A stretch of DNA of 64,000 bases from Saccharobesus litoralis. Lineage in GTDB: Bacteria; Pseudomonadota; Gammaproteobacteria; Enterobacterales; Alteromonadaceae. The position numbers and the translations under genes are program-made. The notes beneath the pieces are model-generated. The model had not been told where the DNA came from and ran no database searches. It worked only from the letters and a program-made list of their open reading frames with translations. The DNA lies in the NCBI RefSeq assembly GCF_003063625.1, contig NZ_CP026604.1, positions 5,558,065-5,622,064 on the forward strand, written 5' to 3'. Shown piece by piece: positions 56,299 through 64,000 of this stretch; the first letter of the stretch is position 1, and each line of letters starts with the position of its first letter.

Positions 56299-57408
56299 CT
56301 GAATATAAATTAAGCTAGCGTTACTTAAACCACCCACTTGCAAGGCTTGCTTATAATGTTTTTCAGCTTCGTTAAGCTTGTTTTGCTTTTCAAAAGCGAT
56401 AGCAGCACCTAACAACCATTTACCCCGCGGGCGATTACTTAACAACAAGATTTGCCAATGCTCTAAAGCCAATTGCCATTGCTGATTTTGTTGAGCCAGC
56501 GCCGCGGTTAATTGATGATATTCGTTAACATTACTCAATGGCGAATGTCCCGTTAGGGAATGTAATGCTGCTGCCGATTGCCCGAGCTCTTGATAAATCC
56601 GCGCCAGTAACAAGCGATAACCTGTATGTTCAGGGTAGTTATCTATCGCTTGCTGTAACACACGAATAGCCTGCTGCTGATCAGCTTCACCATAGAGCAA
56701 GCTTACCCATTTAGCACGCGCATCATGTAAGTCAGGTTGTAGCTTTAAGGCTTTTTTGTACTCTGATTCGGCTTGAATAAATCGCCCTCGGCTTTGTGCC
56801 TCATCGCCACGCTGCAAGGCTTTAGCCGCTAAATCATAGTTAGATTTTTCAGTTGGTTTAATCACAAAACGTTGCTGACGAACGGGCGCAGTTTGAGGTT
56901 TTACTGGCGTTTCTGCTGAAACAACATCTTCTACTAACAGTTGCTTAGGTTTTGCTGGCGTCGTTGCCGCCAATTTCATCGCTACAGGTTTTGCGGGTTC
57001 AACCATCTTAATTGGCTTTTCAACCTGAGATTGTTCAACGCCAGCCTTCATCGCATCAGAAGCAGAGGTTTGGCTAGTAGCGGTTTCATCTTCTGCATTA
57101 TCTATTTGCGTTGCTGACTCAGCTTGCTCCTCAAGCACGTTTGATTTAGGCTCAGCCTCTACAGAAAACGCTTTAACAAATGATTTTTGTGGTGCTGGTG
57201 AGCTTGTTTGAAAATAAGTTAAATATCCCCAAACACTCGCACCTAATACAAGCAAAACGAGTAAAGAAATAATAAAGCTTTTTGATAGTTTTGCTGGCGC
57301 GGGGGCAGGTATATCGATTTTTTGATAAGACAGCTCAGCTTCATCTTGCTGAGTAATATTGGTCTTTTGCTGGTCGATATCTTGTAATACTTTATTTATC
57401 ACGCTCAT
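56257..57408 (-). CDS. mshN: MSHA biogenesis protein MshN (TPR protein)
   Basis: This is a 383-residue protein with a cytoplasmic N-terminus (MSVINKVLQDIDQQK), one membrane helix (about 47-67) and an Ala/Pro/Glu-rich linker to about 190. TPR repeats follow (about 190-375: AAKALQRGDEAQSRGRFIQA, ALHSLTGHSP, AEKHYKQALQ). It probably scaffolds the envelope-spanning complex with MshL and MshM. It overlaps mshM by four bases. Its last codons have been copied into the tandem array downstream. Confidence 0.92.
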   Translation of the reverse strand: MSVINKVLQDIDQQKTNITQQDEAELSYQKIDIPAPAPAKLSKSFIISLLVLLVLGASVWGYLTYFQTSSPAPQKSFVKAFSVEAEPKSNVLEEQAESATQIDNAEDETATSQTSASDAMKAGVEQSQVEKPIKMVEPAKPVAMKLAATTPAKPKQLLVEDVVSAETPVKPQTAPVRQQRFVIKPTEKSNYDLAAKALQRGDEAQSRGRFIQAESEYKKALKLQPDLHDARAKWVSLLYGEADQQQAIRVLQQAIDNYPEHTGYRLLLARIYQELGQSAAALHSLTGHSPLSNVNEYHQLTAALAQQNQQWQLALEHWQILLLSNRPRGKWLLGAAIAFEKQNKLNEAEKHYKQALQVGGLSNASLIYIQQKLAVLSQQSPEE

Positions 57409-58310
57409 AGCAAGTTAGCTCCAACAGCCACACCTAATAAACCAAGCAATACAACACCACTTGCCGCTAGCAGCATTTTCTTTTGTTGCCATATTGGTAG
57501 TTGCACATACTCGGTATCTGCGACGGCTTGTTTAACATGATTAACAGATACGCTTTGCTGGTTTTGCCCGTAACACAGCATTAAACATTTATGAGCTAGG
57601 GTATTAATAATTCTCGGTATTCCACCAGAGGCACTAAAAATACGTTTACTGGCTTTTTCATCAAATACTGGCATACCTGAATAACCAGCAATCGCCAGCC
57701 TATGGTTAATATAGGGCTGAACTTCGTTTTGATGTAACACGCGCAATTGATACGAAAAGGTAATTCGCTGTTTAACTTGACGTAAACTAGGTTTAGCTAA
57801 ACGCTCATCAAGTTCAGGTTGGCCAAATAACACCACTTGCAGCAGTTTGCGACTTTCTGTTTCTAAATTAGTAAATAAGCGTAATGCTTCAATACTATCT
57901 TCCGGTAATGCCTGAGATTCATCCAGCAACAACACAACGGCTTTGCCTTGCTGGCTATACGCCATCACTTTGTCTTGAATAAGCTGGGTGATTTTTTGCT
58001 GGCTAATGCCCTCGCCTAACTCAACACCTAGCTCTTCAGCTACTGCTATGGTTAACTCTTGCGGTTGTAAATTAGGGTTGGGAATATAAGCGGTAACAAA
58101 TCCGTCAGGCAACTCAGCCATTAACTTGCGACATAACAAGGTTTTGCCGGTTCCGACTTCTCCCGTCACCTTAATAAAACCTTCTCCAGTCTTTAAGGCA
58201 GTCAATAACACCTGTAATGCTTCATGATGCGAGGGTAATCCCAAAAAGAACTGAGTGTTGGGCGTTAAGGTAAAAGGTAGTTCTTTTAAGCCAAAGTGGT
58301 ACAGATACAT
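57405..58310 (-). CDS. mshM: MSHA ATPase MshM (ExeA family)
   Basis: This is a 301-residue protein: AAA+ ATPase with Walker A GEVGTGKT (50-57), Walker B VVLLLDESQALPED and the ExeA signature GGIPRIINTLAHKCL. A C-terminal membrane helix (about 278-300) anchors it. ExeA-type proteins help secretin assembly through peptidoglycan. The ATG at 58310 follows GGGGAATAACA; it begins two bases after the mshL stop. Confidence 0.94.
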   Translation of the reverse strand: MYLYHFGLKELPFTLTPNTQFFLGLPSHHEALQVLLTALKTGEGFIKVTGEVGTGKTLLCRKLMAELPDGFVTAYIPNPNLQPQELTIAVAEELGVELGEGISQQKITQLIQDKVMAYSQQGKAVVLLLDESQALPEDSIEALRLFTNLETESRKLLQVVLFGQPELDERLAKPSLRQVKQRITFSYQLRVLHQNEVQPYINHRLAIAGYSGMPVFDEKASKRIFSASGGIPRIINTLAHKCLMLCYGQNQQSVSVNHVKQAVADTEYVQLPIWQQKKMLLAASGVVLLGLLGVAVGANLL

Positions 58311-58312
58311 TG

Positions 58313-60043
58313 TTATTCCCCGTACCACGTTTGCAACAAGTCGCTAGAACGACGCAATTGCTCTTGCCAAGTTCCATCGCCGACTACCGTTGGCTTTATC
58401 ATAATAACCAATTCTTTTTTACTGATTTTTTCGGCGCGCGAAGTAAAGGCCTCGCCCAACCAAGGAATATCACCCAACAAAGGCACTTTAGACTCAACAT
58501 CGCGACTTTGCGTTTGCATCAAACCACCAATCACAACAATTTCCCCTGAGCGAGCGCGGATCACAGTGTCAGACTCTCGTACTGTGCTTTGCGCTAAAGG
58601 CAATTCAAAGCCTTGTTCATTTAAAGTGATAACTTTAGTTTGTTCCTGAGTTTCTATAACCGATGGGTGAACATGCAAGATAACACCGCCTTCCGCGTCA
58701 ATTTGTGGCGTCACATCTAACGCTATACCCGAGAAAAACGGTTCAAGTTCAATACTAGGTGAAGAGGTAGTCGCTGATCCTGTCACTGTTGTTGTTGACA
58801 CATCAGTGACAAAGTATTCATCAGTGCCTACTTTAATCACAGCCTTTTGGTTATTAGCCGCAGTTAGGCGCGGACTAGACAAGACTTGCACATCACCCTG
58901 AGTTTCCAGCAAGTTAATAACCCCACTAAAATCTTTGTTAGCAAAAGTTAAACTAGCCGCCCCACCGACTGTACTATTGATAATGTTGTTAAATGTGCCT
59001 CTTGACGTATTAAAAGTGAAGTCAGTACTACCGGTATGGCCCAACACAGACTGCCAGTTAATACCTTGTTGATACTCATCTTCCAGACTCACCTCAACTA
59101 ATTTGGCTTCCAAAATAACTTGGCGTTGCAAGTGTTGCTCGGTTTGTTGCAAAAACTCTTTAACGTTGCGTAATTCGTCAGGATAAGCTCTTACGGTGAC
59201 AAGGCCGGCATGAGGGTTAATGATAATAGTGCGATCACGGCTTGTACCAATTAAGCTTTTTAACGCATCCTCTAAGTCACTCCAAAAGTCATTTTCACTC
59301 TGGGTGATAATGGTTGTGCCTTTGCCTGCACCGCCTAGGCTACTCATACCACCACCGGCGCCAGGTTGACCTTGACCGCCAGCAGCTCCCGCGCCACCTA
59401 AACCTTGACTAGAGCGACCCATGCCACCGCCAACACCAGACGAACCACCACTAGCCCCAGAAGAACCACCGCCACCGGAACCGCCCGATTGACTACCATC
59501 ACTCACCCCACCCGAGGTAATCGAGGTCATCGACACGCCCATACGCTGCATTGAAAGGTAATCGACGGCAAACGTTTCAGTGCGTACACCCGCAGGGTAA
59601 ACTTGCAACATGCGGCCTTTGATCTTTATCTCGTAACCAAACATGTTACGCACCACATCTAAGGCTTCGATAAGGGTAACGCCCTTCAAGTTCAGGCTAA
59701 TACTGCCCTCCACTTTTGGGTGAATAGCGGCACTTAACGGTGTGTTGGTCACAAGGCTTTTGAAAAAACTCGCAGCGGGGACGTCTTGCGCATCGATATC
59801 GAAACGATTGTCGGCAATAAACTCTCGATCTTTTTGGATCGGCGTAAACTGCGGCATTAATTCAAGGGTGATCTCATCTGGCACTTTGGCTTCATTCGCT
59901 GCCGTGCGCATATTTTTCTGCTCATATGCATTAGCAACGTCTTTGTTTAAGCCGTTAAGCGAGCTACATGAAGCTAGCCAGTTTGTCAGCAGTAGTAACA
60001 AGAATAGGCGACTAGGAACCTGCTGGTTTTTTAATATCTGCAT
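58313..60043 (-). CDS. mshL: MSHA secretin MshL, with Gly/Ser-rich insert
   Basis: This is a 576-residue outer-membrane lipoprotein secretin (lipobox LASC, Cys26). N-domains lie at about 80-330 and the secretin C-domain at about 330-560, with the conserved VEVSLEDEYQQGINW, VLSSPRLTAANNQKAVIKVG and VVIGGLMQ. A run of about 65 residues (178-242) is almost purely Gly, Ser and Ala and splits the N-domain region. It forms the channel for the pilus. The start lies inside the mshK 3' end (32-bp overlap). Confidence 0.95.
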   Translation of the reverse strand: MQILKNQQVPSRLFLLLLLTNWLASCSSLNGLNKDVANAYEQKNMRTAANEAKVPDEITLELMPQFTPIQKDREFIADNRFDIDAQDVPAASFFKSLVTNTPLSAAIHPKVEGSISLNLKGVTLIEALDVVRNMFGYEIKIKGRMLQVYPAGVRTETFAVDYLSMQRMGVSMTSITSGGVSDGSQSGGSGGGGSSGASGGSSGVGGGMGRSSQGLGGAGAAGGQGQPGAGGGMSSLGGAGKGTTIITQSENDFWSDLEDALKSLIGTSRDRTIIINPHAGLVTVRAYPDELRNVKEFLQQTEQHLQRQVILEAKLVEVSLEDEYQQGINWQSVLGHTGSTDFTFNTSRGTFNNIINSTVGGAASLTFANKDFSGVINLLETQGDVQVLSSPRLTAANNQKAVIKVGTDEYFVTDVSTTTVTGSATTSSPSIELEPFFSGIALDVTPQIDAEGGVILHVHPSVIETQEQTKVITLNEQGFELPLAQSTVRESDTVIRARSGEIVVIGGLMQTQSRDVESKVPLLGDIPWLGEAFTSRAEKISKKELVIMIKPTVVGDGTWQEQLRRSSDLLQTWYGE

Positions 60044-60359
60044 TGTCTAAACTCAAAATTGTTCGACGACCGTTTTGGCGAATAACCACACGTCCGACTT
60101 CTATTCGTTCGACTACCGTTGTCTGACTAATTCGTTGTCCTTCTTGCACGACTTCACCATTAATTATGGCGTTACGCTGAAACTCTGAAAGGGTTATCGC
60201 TTGTAATTGCCAAGTTATATTGGCTGATTGACGATCTACCCCTTTTGCTGTTTTAACATCTGTCACCTTAGGCTGTGTTGGATCGGATTTGAGCGGTTTA
60301 ATATTGGCACTAGCCCACGCACAAACTAACAACATCCCAAGGAGAACAATTAACTTCAT
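60012..60359 (-). CDS. mshK: MSHA biogenesis protein MshK (PilP-like)
   Basis: This is a 115-residue exported protein with signal peptide MKLIVLLGMLLVCAWASA. The short beta domain (WQLQAITLSEFQRNAIINGE, VERIEVGRVVIRQNGRR) is like the HR domain of PilP/GspC. It probably links the MshI/J inner-membrane complex to secretin MshL. It overlaps mshJ by four bases and mshL by 32. Confidence 0.9.
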   Translation of the reverse strand: MKLIVLLGMLLVCAWASANIKPLKSDPTQPKVTDVKTAKGVDRQSANITWQLQAITLSEFQRNAIINGEVVQEGQRISQTTVVERIEVGRVVIRQNGRRTILSLDNADIKKPAGS

Positions 60360-61015
60360 AAGCCGATAAACCCTTGCTCTAAACTCATAGCATATACTTT
60401 AATCGTTAATTCTAGGTTAGGATGTTCTTTTACGACCAACTGAAAGTCTTCCCAACGAAACTGCCATTCCAATACCTCTGTTTTAGCTAAAAAAGTATAG
60501 AGATCGCGATAACTGCCTCGTAACGACAAAGCTACGCCGTGTTTGTATAAATTAAGATCTTTTAAGCCTGCGTCTGGTGACAGCATGGCTGTTGGTTCAA
60601 GAGTTTCAAATTTAACAACCTGAATACCATTCATTTGACTTAACATGTCACGAACAACGCGCGCCATGTTTTTCGCTTTCAATAAGCGCCCCGTACTCGT
60701 GGTTAATTCAGTATTAACCGCTTGTAGTTGGTTATTTAATTGTTCAATTTTTTGCGCTAACGAAATATTGGGGTCAGTTTGTAAATGACTTTCAAACTGC
60801 GCATTAACCGCCAATAAGCTATTTAATTCGCGCTCGTTACTTTTAACCGTTTGCGCAATTTTGTCTGACTTCAACCAGATAGGTTCAATAATATTAAAAA
60901 AGCCAACAAATAAAACCAATACTACGCCAGACGCCAGTGTCATGACTTTTTCACGCGTGCTCAGTTGCTGATATTTACCTTGAATTTGTTGCCACTGTTC
61001 AGTCATAGCCGACAC
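60356..61015 (-). CDS. mshJ: MSHA biogenesis protein MshJ (PilO-like)
   Basis: This is a 219-residue protein with one N-terminal membrane helix (about 28-47), a coiled coil (about 60-105) and a ferredoxin-like periplasmic domain, as in PilO/GspM. The GTG start at 61015 overlaps the upstream TAG (TAGTG) and has GGAG eight bases before it; the ATG three codons later has no such site. It forms the inner-membrane alignment complex with the PilN-like protein. Confidence 0.9.
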   Translation of the reverse strand: MSAMTEQWQQIQGKYQQLSTREKVMTLASGVVLVLFVGFFNIIEPIWLKSDKIAQTVKSNERELNSLLAVNAQFESHLQTDPNISLAQKIEQLNNQLQAVNTELTTSTGRLLKAKNMARVVRDMLSQMNGIQVVKFETLEPTAMLSPDAGLKDLNLYKHGVALSLRGSYRDLYTFLAKTEVLEWQFRWEDFQLVVKEHPNLELTIKVYAMSLEQGFIGL

Positions 61016-61656
61016 TAGTTTTTCTCCGCTAGTTTTTGTTCTATGAGGCCAGTAGCGTCAATGGTTAATGCTCGGTCATTCGCCACTTCAAAAATACTAT
61101 ATTGGCCGTCTGCCTGACTGGATAATTCAACCTTGTTTAATGTTCGCCCGCGAAAGTGAGTTGACTGGCTAATATGGTCGATCCACAACGGCAAGGTTGC
61201 TGGCTTTTTTGTCGCTCCGCGAATTACCACATCTTGACGATTATAGGCGATGGCAGTGATCCATAAACTTTGATCACGAAAATCGGCTAAATCATACATT
61301 AAACCAGAAAAGCCCGATTGCCTTTCATCCAAGGTATCGCCTTTAATCGCTCTAATTAAACTGCGCTTATTTTTTATTTCACTTTCAAGCGTTTCAACCT
61401 TCTTGACCAACACTGGATCAAATCCATGAGCCGTGGCTTTTTGCTTGAGTGATTCGTTTTCTTGCTTTGTGCGGTTTAACGACTGGGAAAGTTCTTGCTG
61501 CTTGGCTAACAGACTCGTGTGCTGGTGATCAGCACAACCATACATTAAAGCCATACACAGTAATGCAGTTAGCCAACAATACAGTACGACTTTAAGGCTA
61601 AGTGGATCAGGCTTGGGTTTAAACTCTTCAAGGTAAAAGTTAACGCTTGTTTTCAT
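61015..61656 (-). CDS. mshI2: MSHA biogenesis protein, PilN-like half of MshI
   Basis: This is a 213-residue protein: short cytoplasmic N-terminus MKTSVNFYLEEFKPKPDPLS, one membrane helix (about 24-44), coiled coil (about 48-105) and PilN-type domain (FSGLMYDLADFRDQSLWIT). The PilN peptide that docks to PilM is the N-terminal FYLEEFKP. The ATG at 61656 has GAGG upstream and overlaps mshI by 17 bp. Split mshI/mshI2 genes, as in other MSHA loci, mirror pilM/pilN. Confidence 0.88.
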   Translation of the reverse strand: MKTSVNFYLEEFKPKPDPLSLKVVLYCWLTALLCMALMYGCADHQHTSLLAKQQELSQSLNRTKQENESLKQKATAHGFDPVLVKKVETLESEIKNKRSLIRAIKGDTLDERQSGFSGLMYDLADFRDQSLWITAIAYNRQDVVIRGATKKPATLPLWIDHISQSTHFRGRTLNKVELSSQADGQYSIFEVANDRALTIDATGLIEQKLAEKN

Positions 61657-62596
61657 TAACAACCTCAGTGTTTTGCATCTGCCTAACTGCCACTGCGCTG
61701 GCGACTAAAAAGCCATAGTGCTGAGTGTCACCGTTTAAATATTGCGCTAGCCAGTTTTTCAATGGTAATACGGGGATCGGAAAGTTAGCTCCCACCTTTT
61801 CAATAAGCATAGCTTCGTTAGCATTAGGTACAGCTAAATAAACTTTTTTAACTGGCGCTTGACGCAACTGACTTTCAAAGTAGTCTAGCGAGCGTTGGAT
61901 CTCTAAACTTAAATTATCTGCCGCGCCATGGCTAATTTCTAGCTCGGCAAACTGATGCAGTTTATTGTAACCGCGAATGCGCCGGTAAAAATAAAGCTGG
62001 CCTTGTTTGACAATCTGTAACAGTAATTCTTCATTTTCCTGTTGGGTTATCAACATAACTGCATCATCAGATTGCCCAAAAGCCTCGCTATAAGCCAGCT
62101 CTTCAATGCCGATCTGATTGAGTATTATTTTTCGCTCTAAAACTAACTTGATCAAACTTTCAACTAATGGCCGCTTAGCGGCCACCAAATTAACTTTACT
62201 TTGTCCAAAAGGCTGAGCCGCTACATCAAAATAGTCGACTAGCATGTCTTCCAAGTTACCGGGAATATAATCTTTGGCTGAATATTTTAATGCCGACGCC
62301 AAATCCTCTTCAGCAACATCAGGCTTGTCGACCGCAATAACATTGTATTGATGACCACCTAAGACAATATCCAAAGACGTGGTTTCGAGCTTATGACGCG
62401 ATAATAACTCTTTAACGCTGGATTCGATTTGTTGAGCATCCGCAATTTCGATCCAATCCGCTAAAAATACATCGTCTTGCTGCCAAGCGTAACTAACTAA
62501 AAAAGCGGCTTGGCTAGATATAAACAAAGCACCAGCATATTCAGGCTGAACCTGTTTATTGAATTTTGCAATAATACGCTCAATTAATGGATGCAT
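61640..62596 (-). CDS. mshI: MSHA biogenesis protein MshI (PilM-like)
   Basis: This 318-residue cytoplasmic protein has a degenerate actin-like fold of the PilM/GspL cytoplasmic type (FISSQAAFLVSYAWQQDD, YSAKDYIPGNLEDMLVDYFD). It binds the PilN-like N-terminal peptide and links the ATPase to the periplasmic complex. First gene of the msh transcription unit in this window. The 173-bp gap to the divergent gene at 62770 should contain the operon promoter, which I could not pin down. Confidence 0.9.
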   Translation of the reverse strand: MHPLIERIIAKFNKQVQPEYAGALFISSQAAFLVSYAWQQDDVFLADWIEIADAQQIESSVKELLSRHKLETTSLDIVLGGHQYNVIAVDKPDVAEEDLASALKYSAKDYIPGNLEDMLVDYFDVAAQPFGQSKVNLVAAKRPLVESLIKLVLERKIILNQIGIEELAYSEAFGQSDDAVMLITQQENEELLLQIVKQGQLYFYRRIRGYNKLHQFAELEISHGAADNLSLEIQRSLDYFESQLRQAPVKKVYLAVPNANEAMLIEKVGANFPIPVLPLKNWLAQYLNGDTQHYGFLVASAVAVRQMQNTEVVNENKR

Positions 62597-62769
62597 GGAT
62601 GTCTATTCTACTTATTTTTGCAAACCGAAATGAAAATAACACAAAGCAATAAGAAACTCGGATTGCGATGCGTTGCTAATCGAACAACCGACAAGATCTA
62701 GCAACTTTGAGTGTTTTATAGCATTATTGACCAAATCCGCTATTTTTCCAAGCCTTTCCTAGTCTTAGC

Positions 62770-63687
62770 ATGTTTAATTTGCCTAGTCCGTTACAACAAA
62801 TTAATAGCCCATTACTCAAGCAATCCGCTGTTAATTTGTGGTTAAAACGAGATGATTTAATCCACTCTCAAATCTCTGGTAATAAACTCCGTAAATTAAC
62901 CGGCTATTTGCAGCAAAAGCCACAACACATTATTAGTTTTGGTGGGGCATTTAGTAATCACTTACATGCGTTAGCCGCTGCATGTCAAAACCAACAAATA
63001 AAATTAACCGCAATCGTACGTGGTGAAGCAAGCCAGCAACACAACGCCACTTTAACCGCGCTGCATAATATCGGCGCAAACCTACACTTTGTCGACCGGC
63101 AAACCTACAAATTGCGCAATAATGCGGATTATTTGGCACAACTACAGGCAAATAACCCCAAGGCGACAATAATTCCCGAAGGCGGTTACGGTCACTTAGG
63201 GTTGCATGGCTTAGCCACATTATTAAATGAAGTGCGCCAACAATTAAAGGCTGACTATTTTGTCTGCCCAGTCGGATCTGGCACCACGTTGGCTGGATTG
63301 TGTAAGCATAAAAAACACCATGAAAAACTACTTGGTATCTGCGCGATTAAAGGCGGTGAATATTTGGCACAAGAAGTAGCGCAGCTAGCACAACGTGCAA
63401 CGGATGACTTTAGCCTGAACTGCGATTTTCATTTTGGCGGTTTTGCCAAAATTAAGCCTGAACTCATCGATTTTTGTATTGAATTTTATCAGCAACACAA
63501 TGTGCTGCTTGATCCTGTATATACCAGTAAAGCTATGTACGCAGTCTATCAGCTGATTGCCCAAGGGCATTTTACCAAGCAGAGCAACATAGTTTTTATT
63601 CATACTGGCGGCTTACAAGGTTGGCAAGGCATGATTGAGCGACAGCTGCTCAGTAACTTGCAAATAAACGCTTTAGGATTAAATTAA
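62770..63687 (+). CDS. PLP-dependent D-cysteine desulfhydrase / ACC deaminase-like protein
   Basis: This is a 305-residue fold-type II PLP enzyme. The lysine forming the Schiff base is probably Lys39 in SGNKLRKL; SFGGAFSNHLHALAAA (about 57-72) is the substrate/cofactor loop, and CPVGSGTTLAGL (about 168) is the phosphate-binding glycine loop. The family breaks down D-cysteine to pyruvate, sulfide and ammonia, or ACC to 2-oxobutyrate; D-cysteine desulfhydrase is likelier in this group. It lies on the plus strand between mshI and the csrD/mshH-like gene, which are both minus. Confidence 0.88.
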   Translation: MFNLPSPLQQINSPLLKQSAVNLWLKRDDLIHSQISGNKLRKLTGYLQQKPQHIISFGGAFSNHLHALAAACQNQQIKLTAIVRGEASQQHNATLTALHNIGANLHFVDRQTYKLRNNADYLAQLQANNPKATIIPEGGYGHLGLHGLATLLNEVRQQLKADYFVCPVGSGTTLAGLCKHKKHHEKLLGICAIKGGEYLAQEVAQLAQRATDDFSLNCDFHFGGFAKIKPELIDFCIEFYQQHNVLLDPVYTSKAMYAVYQLIAQGHFTKQSNIVFIHTGGLQGWQGMIERQLLSNLQINALGLN

Positions 63688-63706
63688 TCCTAAATTTAGG
63701 GCGCAA

Positions 63707-64000
63707 TTAAATAAACTCGTTCAGCGCTTGATTAAAATAACTACCTTGTCCGCCGTGTATATTTAGCGCTTTTAACTGTGACCATTCTTCTTCACTTTCA
63801 ATACCATAGCCAAACACCCGTACTCCGCCAGCACAGTTAGCCAATAAGCTGCGAATAAACAATTGGTTTTCGGGGTGCTGATCTATGTTACGAATAATAC
63901 TGGAGTGCAGTTTTATGTAAGCGATAGGATGTTGTTTAACATAACTCGAATTGATTACATATTGCCCGACTTGCTCGACAAGTAAACGTATACCCTTGTC
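63707..64000 (-). CDS. csrD: CsrD/MshH-type EAL-domain protein, C-terminal fragment
   Basis: The final 97 codons of a minus-strand gene are visible, running off the right edge. The sequence reads DKGIRLLVEQVGQYVINSSY, then HPIAYIKLHSSIIRNIDQHPEN, FGYGIESEEEW and IHGGQGSYFNQALNEFI. This is the end of an EAL domain, of the degenerate CsrD/MshH type (the usual KID and GxG..Q motifs read KLH and GGQGSYF). CsrD in E. coli speeds RNase E decay of CsrB/C; MshH heads the Vibrio msh locus. The catalytic part is outside the window. Confidence 0.82.
   Translation of the reverse strand, partial: DKGIRLLVEQVGQYVINSSYVKQHPIAYIKLHSSIIRNIDQHPENQLFIRSLLANCAGGVRVFGYGIESEEEWSQLKALNIHGGQGSYFNQALNEFI

Overview
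The window looks like chromosomal DNA of a marine, agar-degrading gammaproteobacterium of the Alteromonadales, possibly close to Catenovulum. Three things suggest this: a GH50-type agarase lipoprotein, the gammaproteobacterial gene order msh–mre–maf–rng–yhdP–nitrilase–tldD–darP–pmbA, and AT-rich intergenic DNA full of short dispersed repeats. The genus is inference only; no rRNA or other marker gene is present.

Layout. Positions 1-5.2 kb hold the start of a MerR-family regulator with a 19-bp-spacer promoter, a YafJ-type amidotransferase, a small membrane protein, a YihG-type acyltransferase, a TonB-dependent receptor and tusA. Positions 5.7-9.5 kb hold small orphan genes, a NIT-domain chemoreceptor and a long non-coding stretch. 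Positions 9.7-14.7 kb carry a three-domain LplT/Aas fusion, an HTH regulator and a PsiF-like exported peptide. Positions 15.1-24.3 kb form a five-gene operon of two transglutaminase-like proteins (one fused to a DUF2126 putative amidoligase), two circularly permuted ATP-grasp proteins (one fused to alpha-E and lacking the usual nucleotide-binding motif) and a free alpha-E protein. This is the most plausible poorly understood biochemical system here. Positions 24.4-28.4 kb hold a lipoprotein, the agarase and rpmE.

Positions 28.8-44.9 kb contain pmbA and, on the other strand, darP and a large Ig-like, calcium-motif lipoprotein. Then come tldD, a nitrilase, yhdP, rng, maf, mreD, mreC and mreB, all on the minus strand. 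Positions 45.1-62.6 kb are a complete MSHA type IV pilus locus on the minus strand, transcribed mshI to mshQ. It has a PilM/PilN-like split MshI, secretin MshL, ATPases MshE and MshM, platform MshG, pilins MshA/B/C/D/O, and MshQ carrying a lamin-tail-like domain. A terminator hairpin lies just after the major pilin gene mshA. The window ends with a PLP-dependent desulfhydrase/deaminase-like gene on the plus strand and the C-terminal end of a CsrD/MshH-type EAL protein.

The intergenic DNA is unusually structured. A MITE-like element with TATAGTC/GACTATA ends occurs four times, plus one decayed copy. A second module built on the palindrome CCTACATGGATGTAGG has inserted into one of those copies and into an unrelated inverted repeat. 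A short repeat around GCAAGCATAAATGCTCG is scattered through the window, and at the mshN 3' end it has been amplified with the gene's last codons into a 99-bp tandem triplication.
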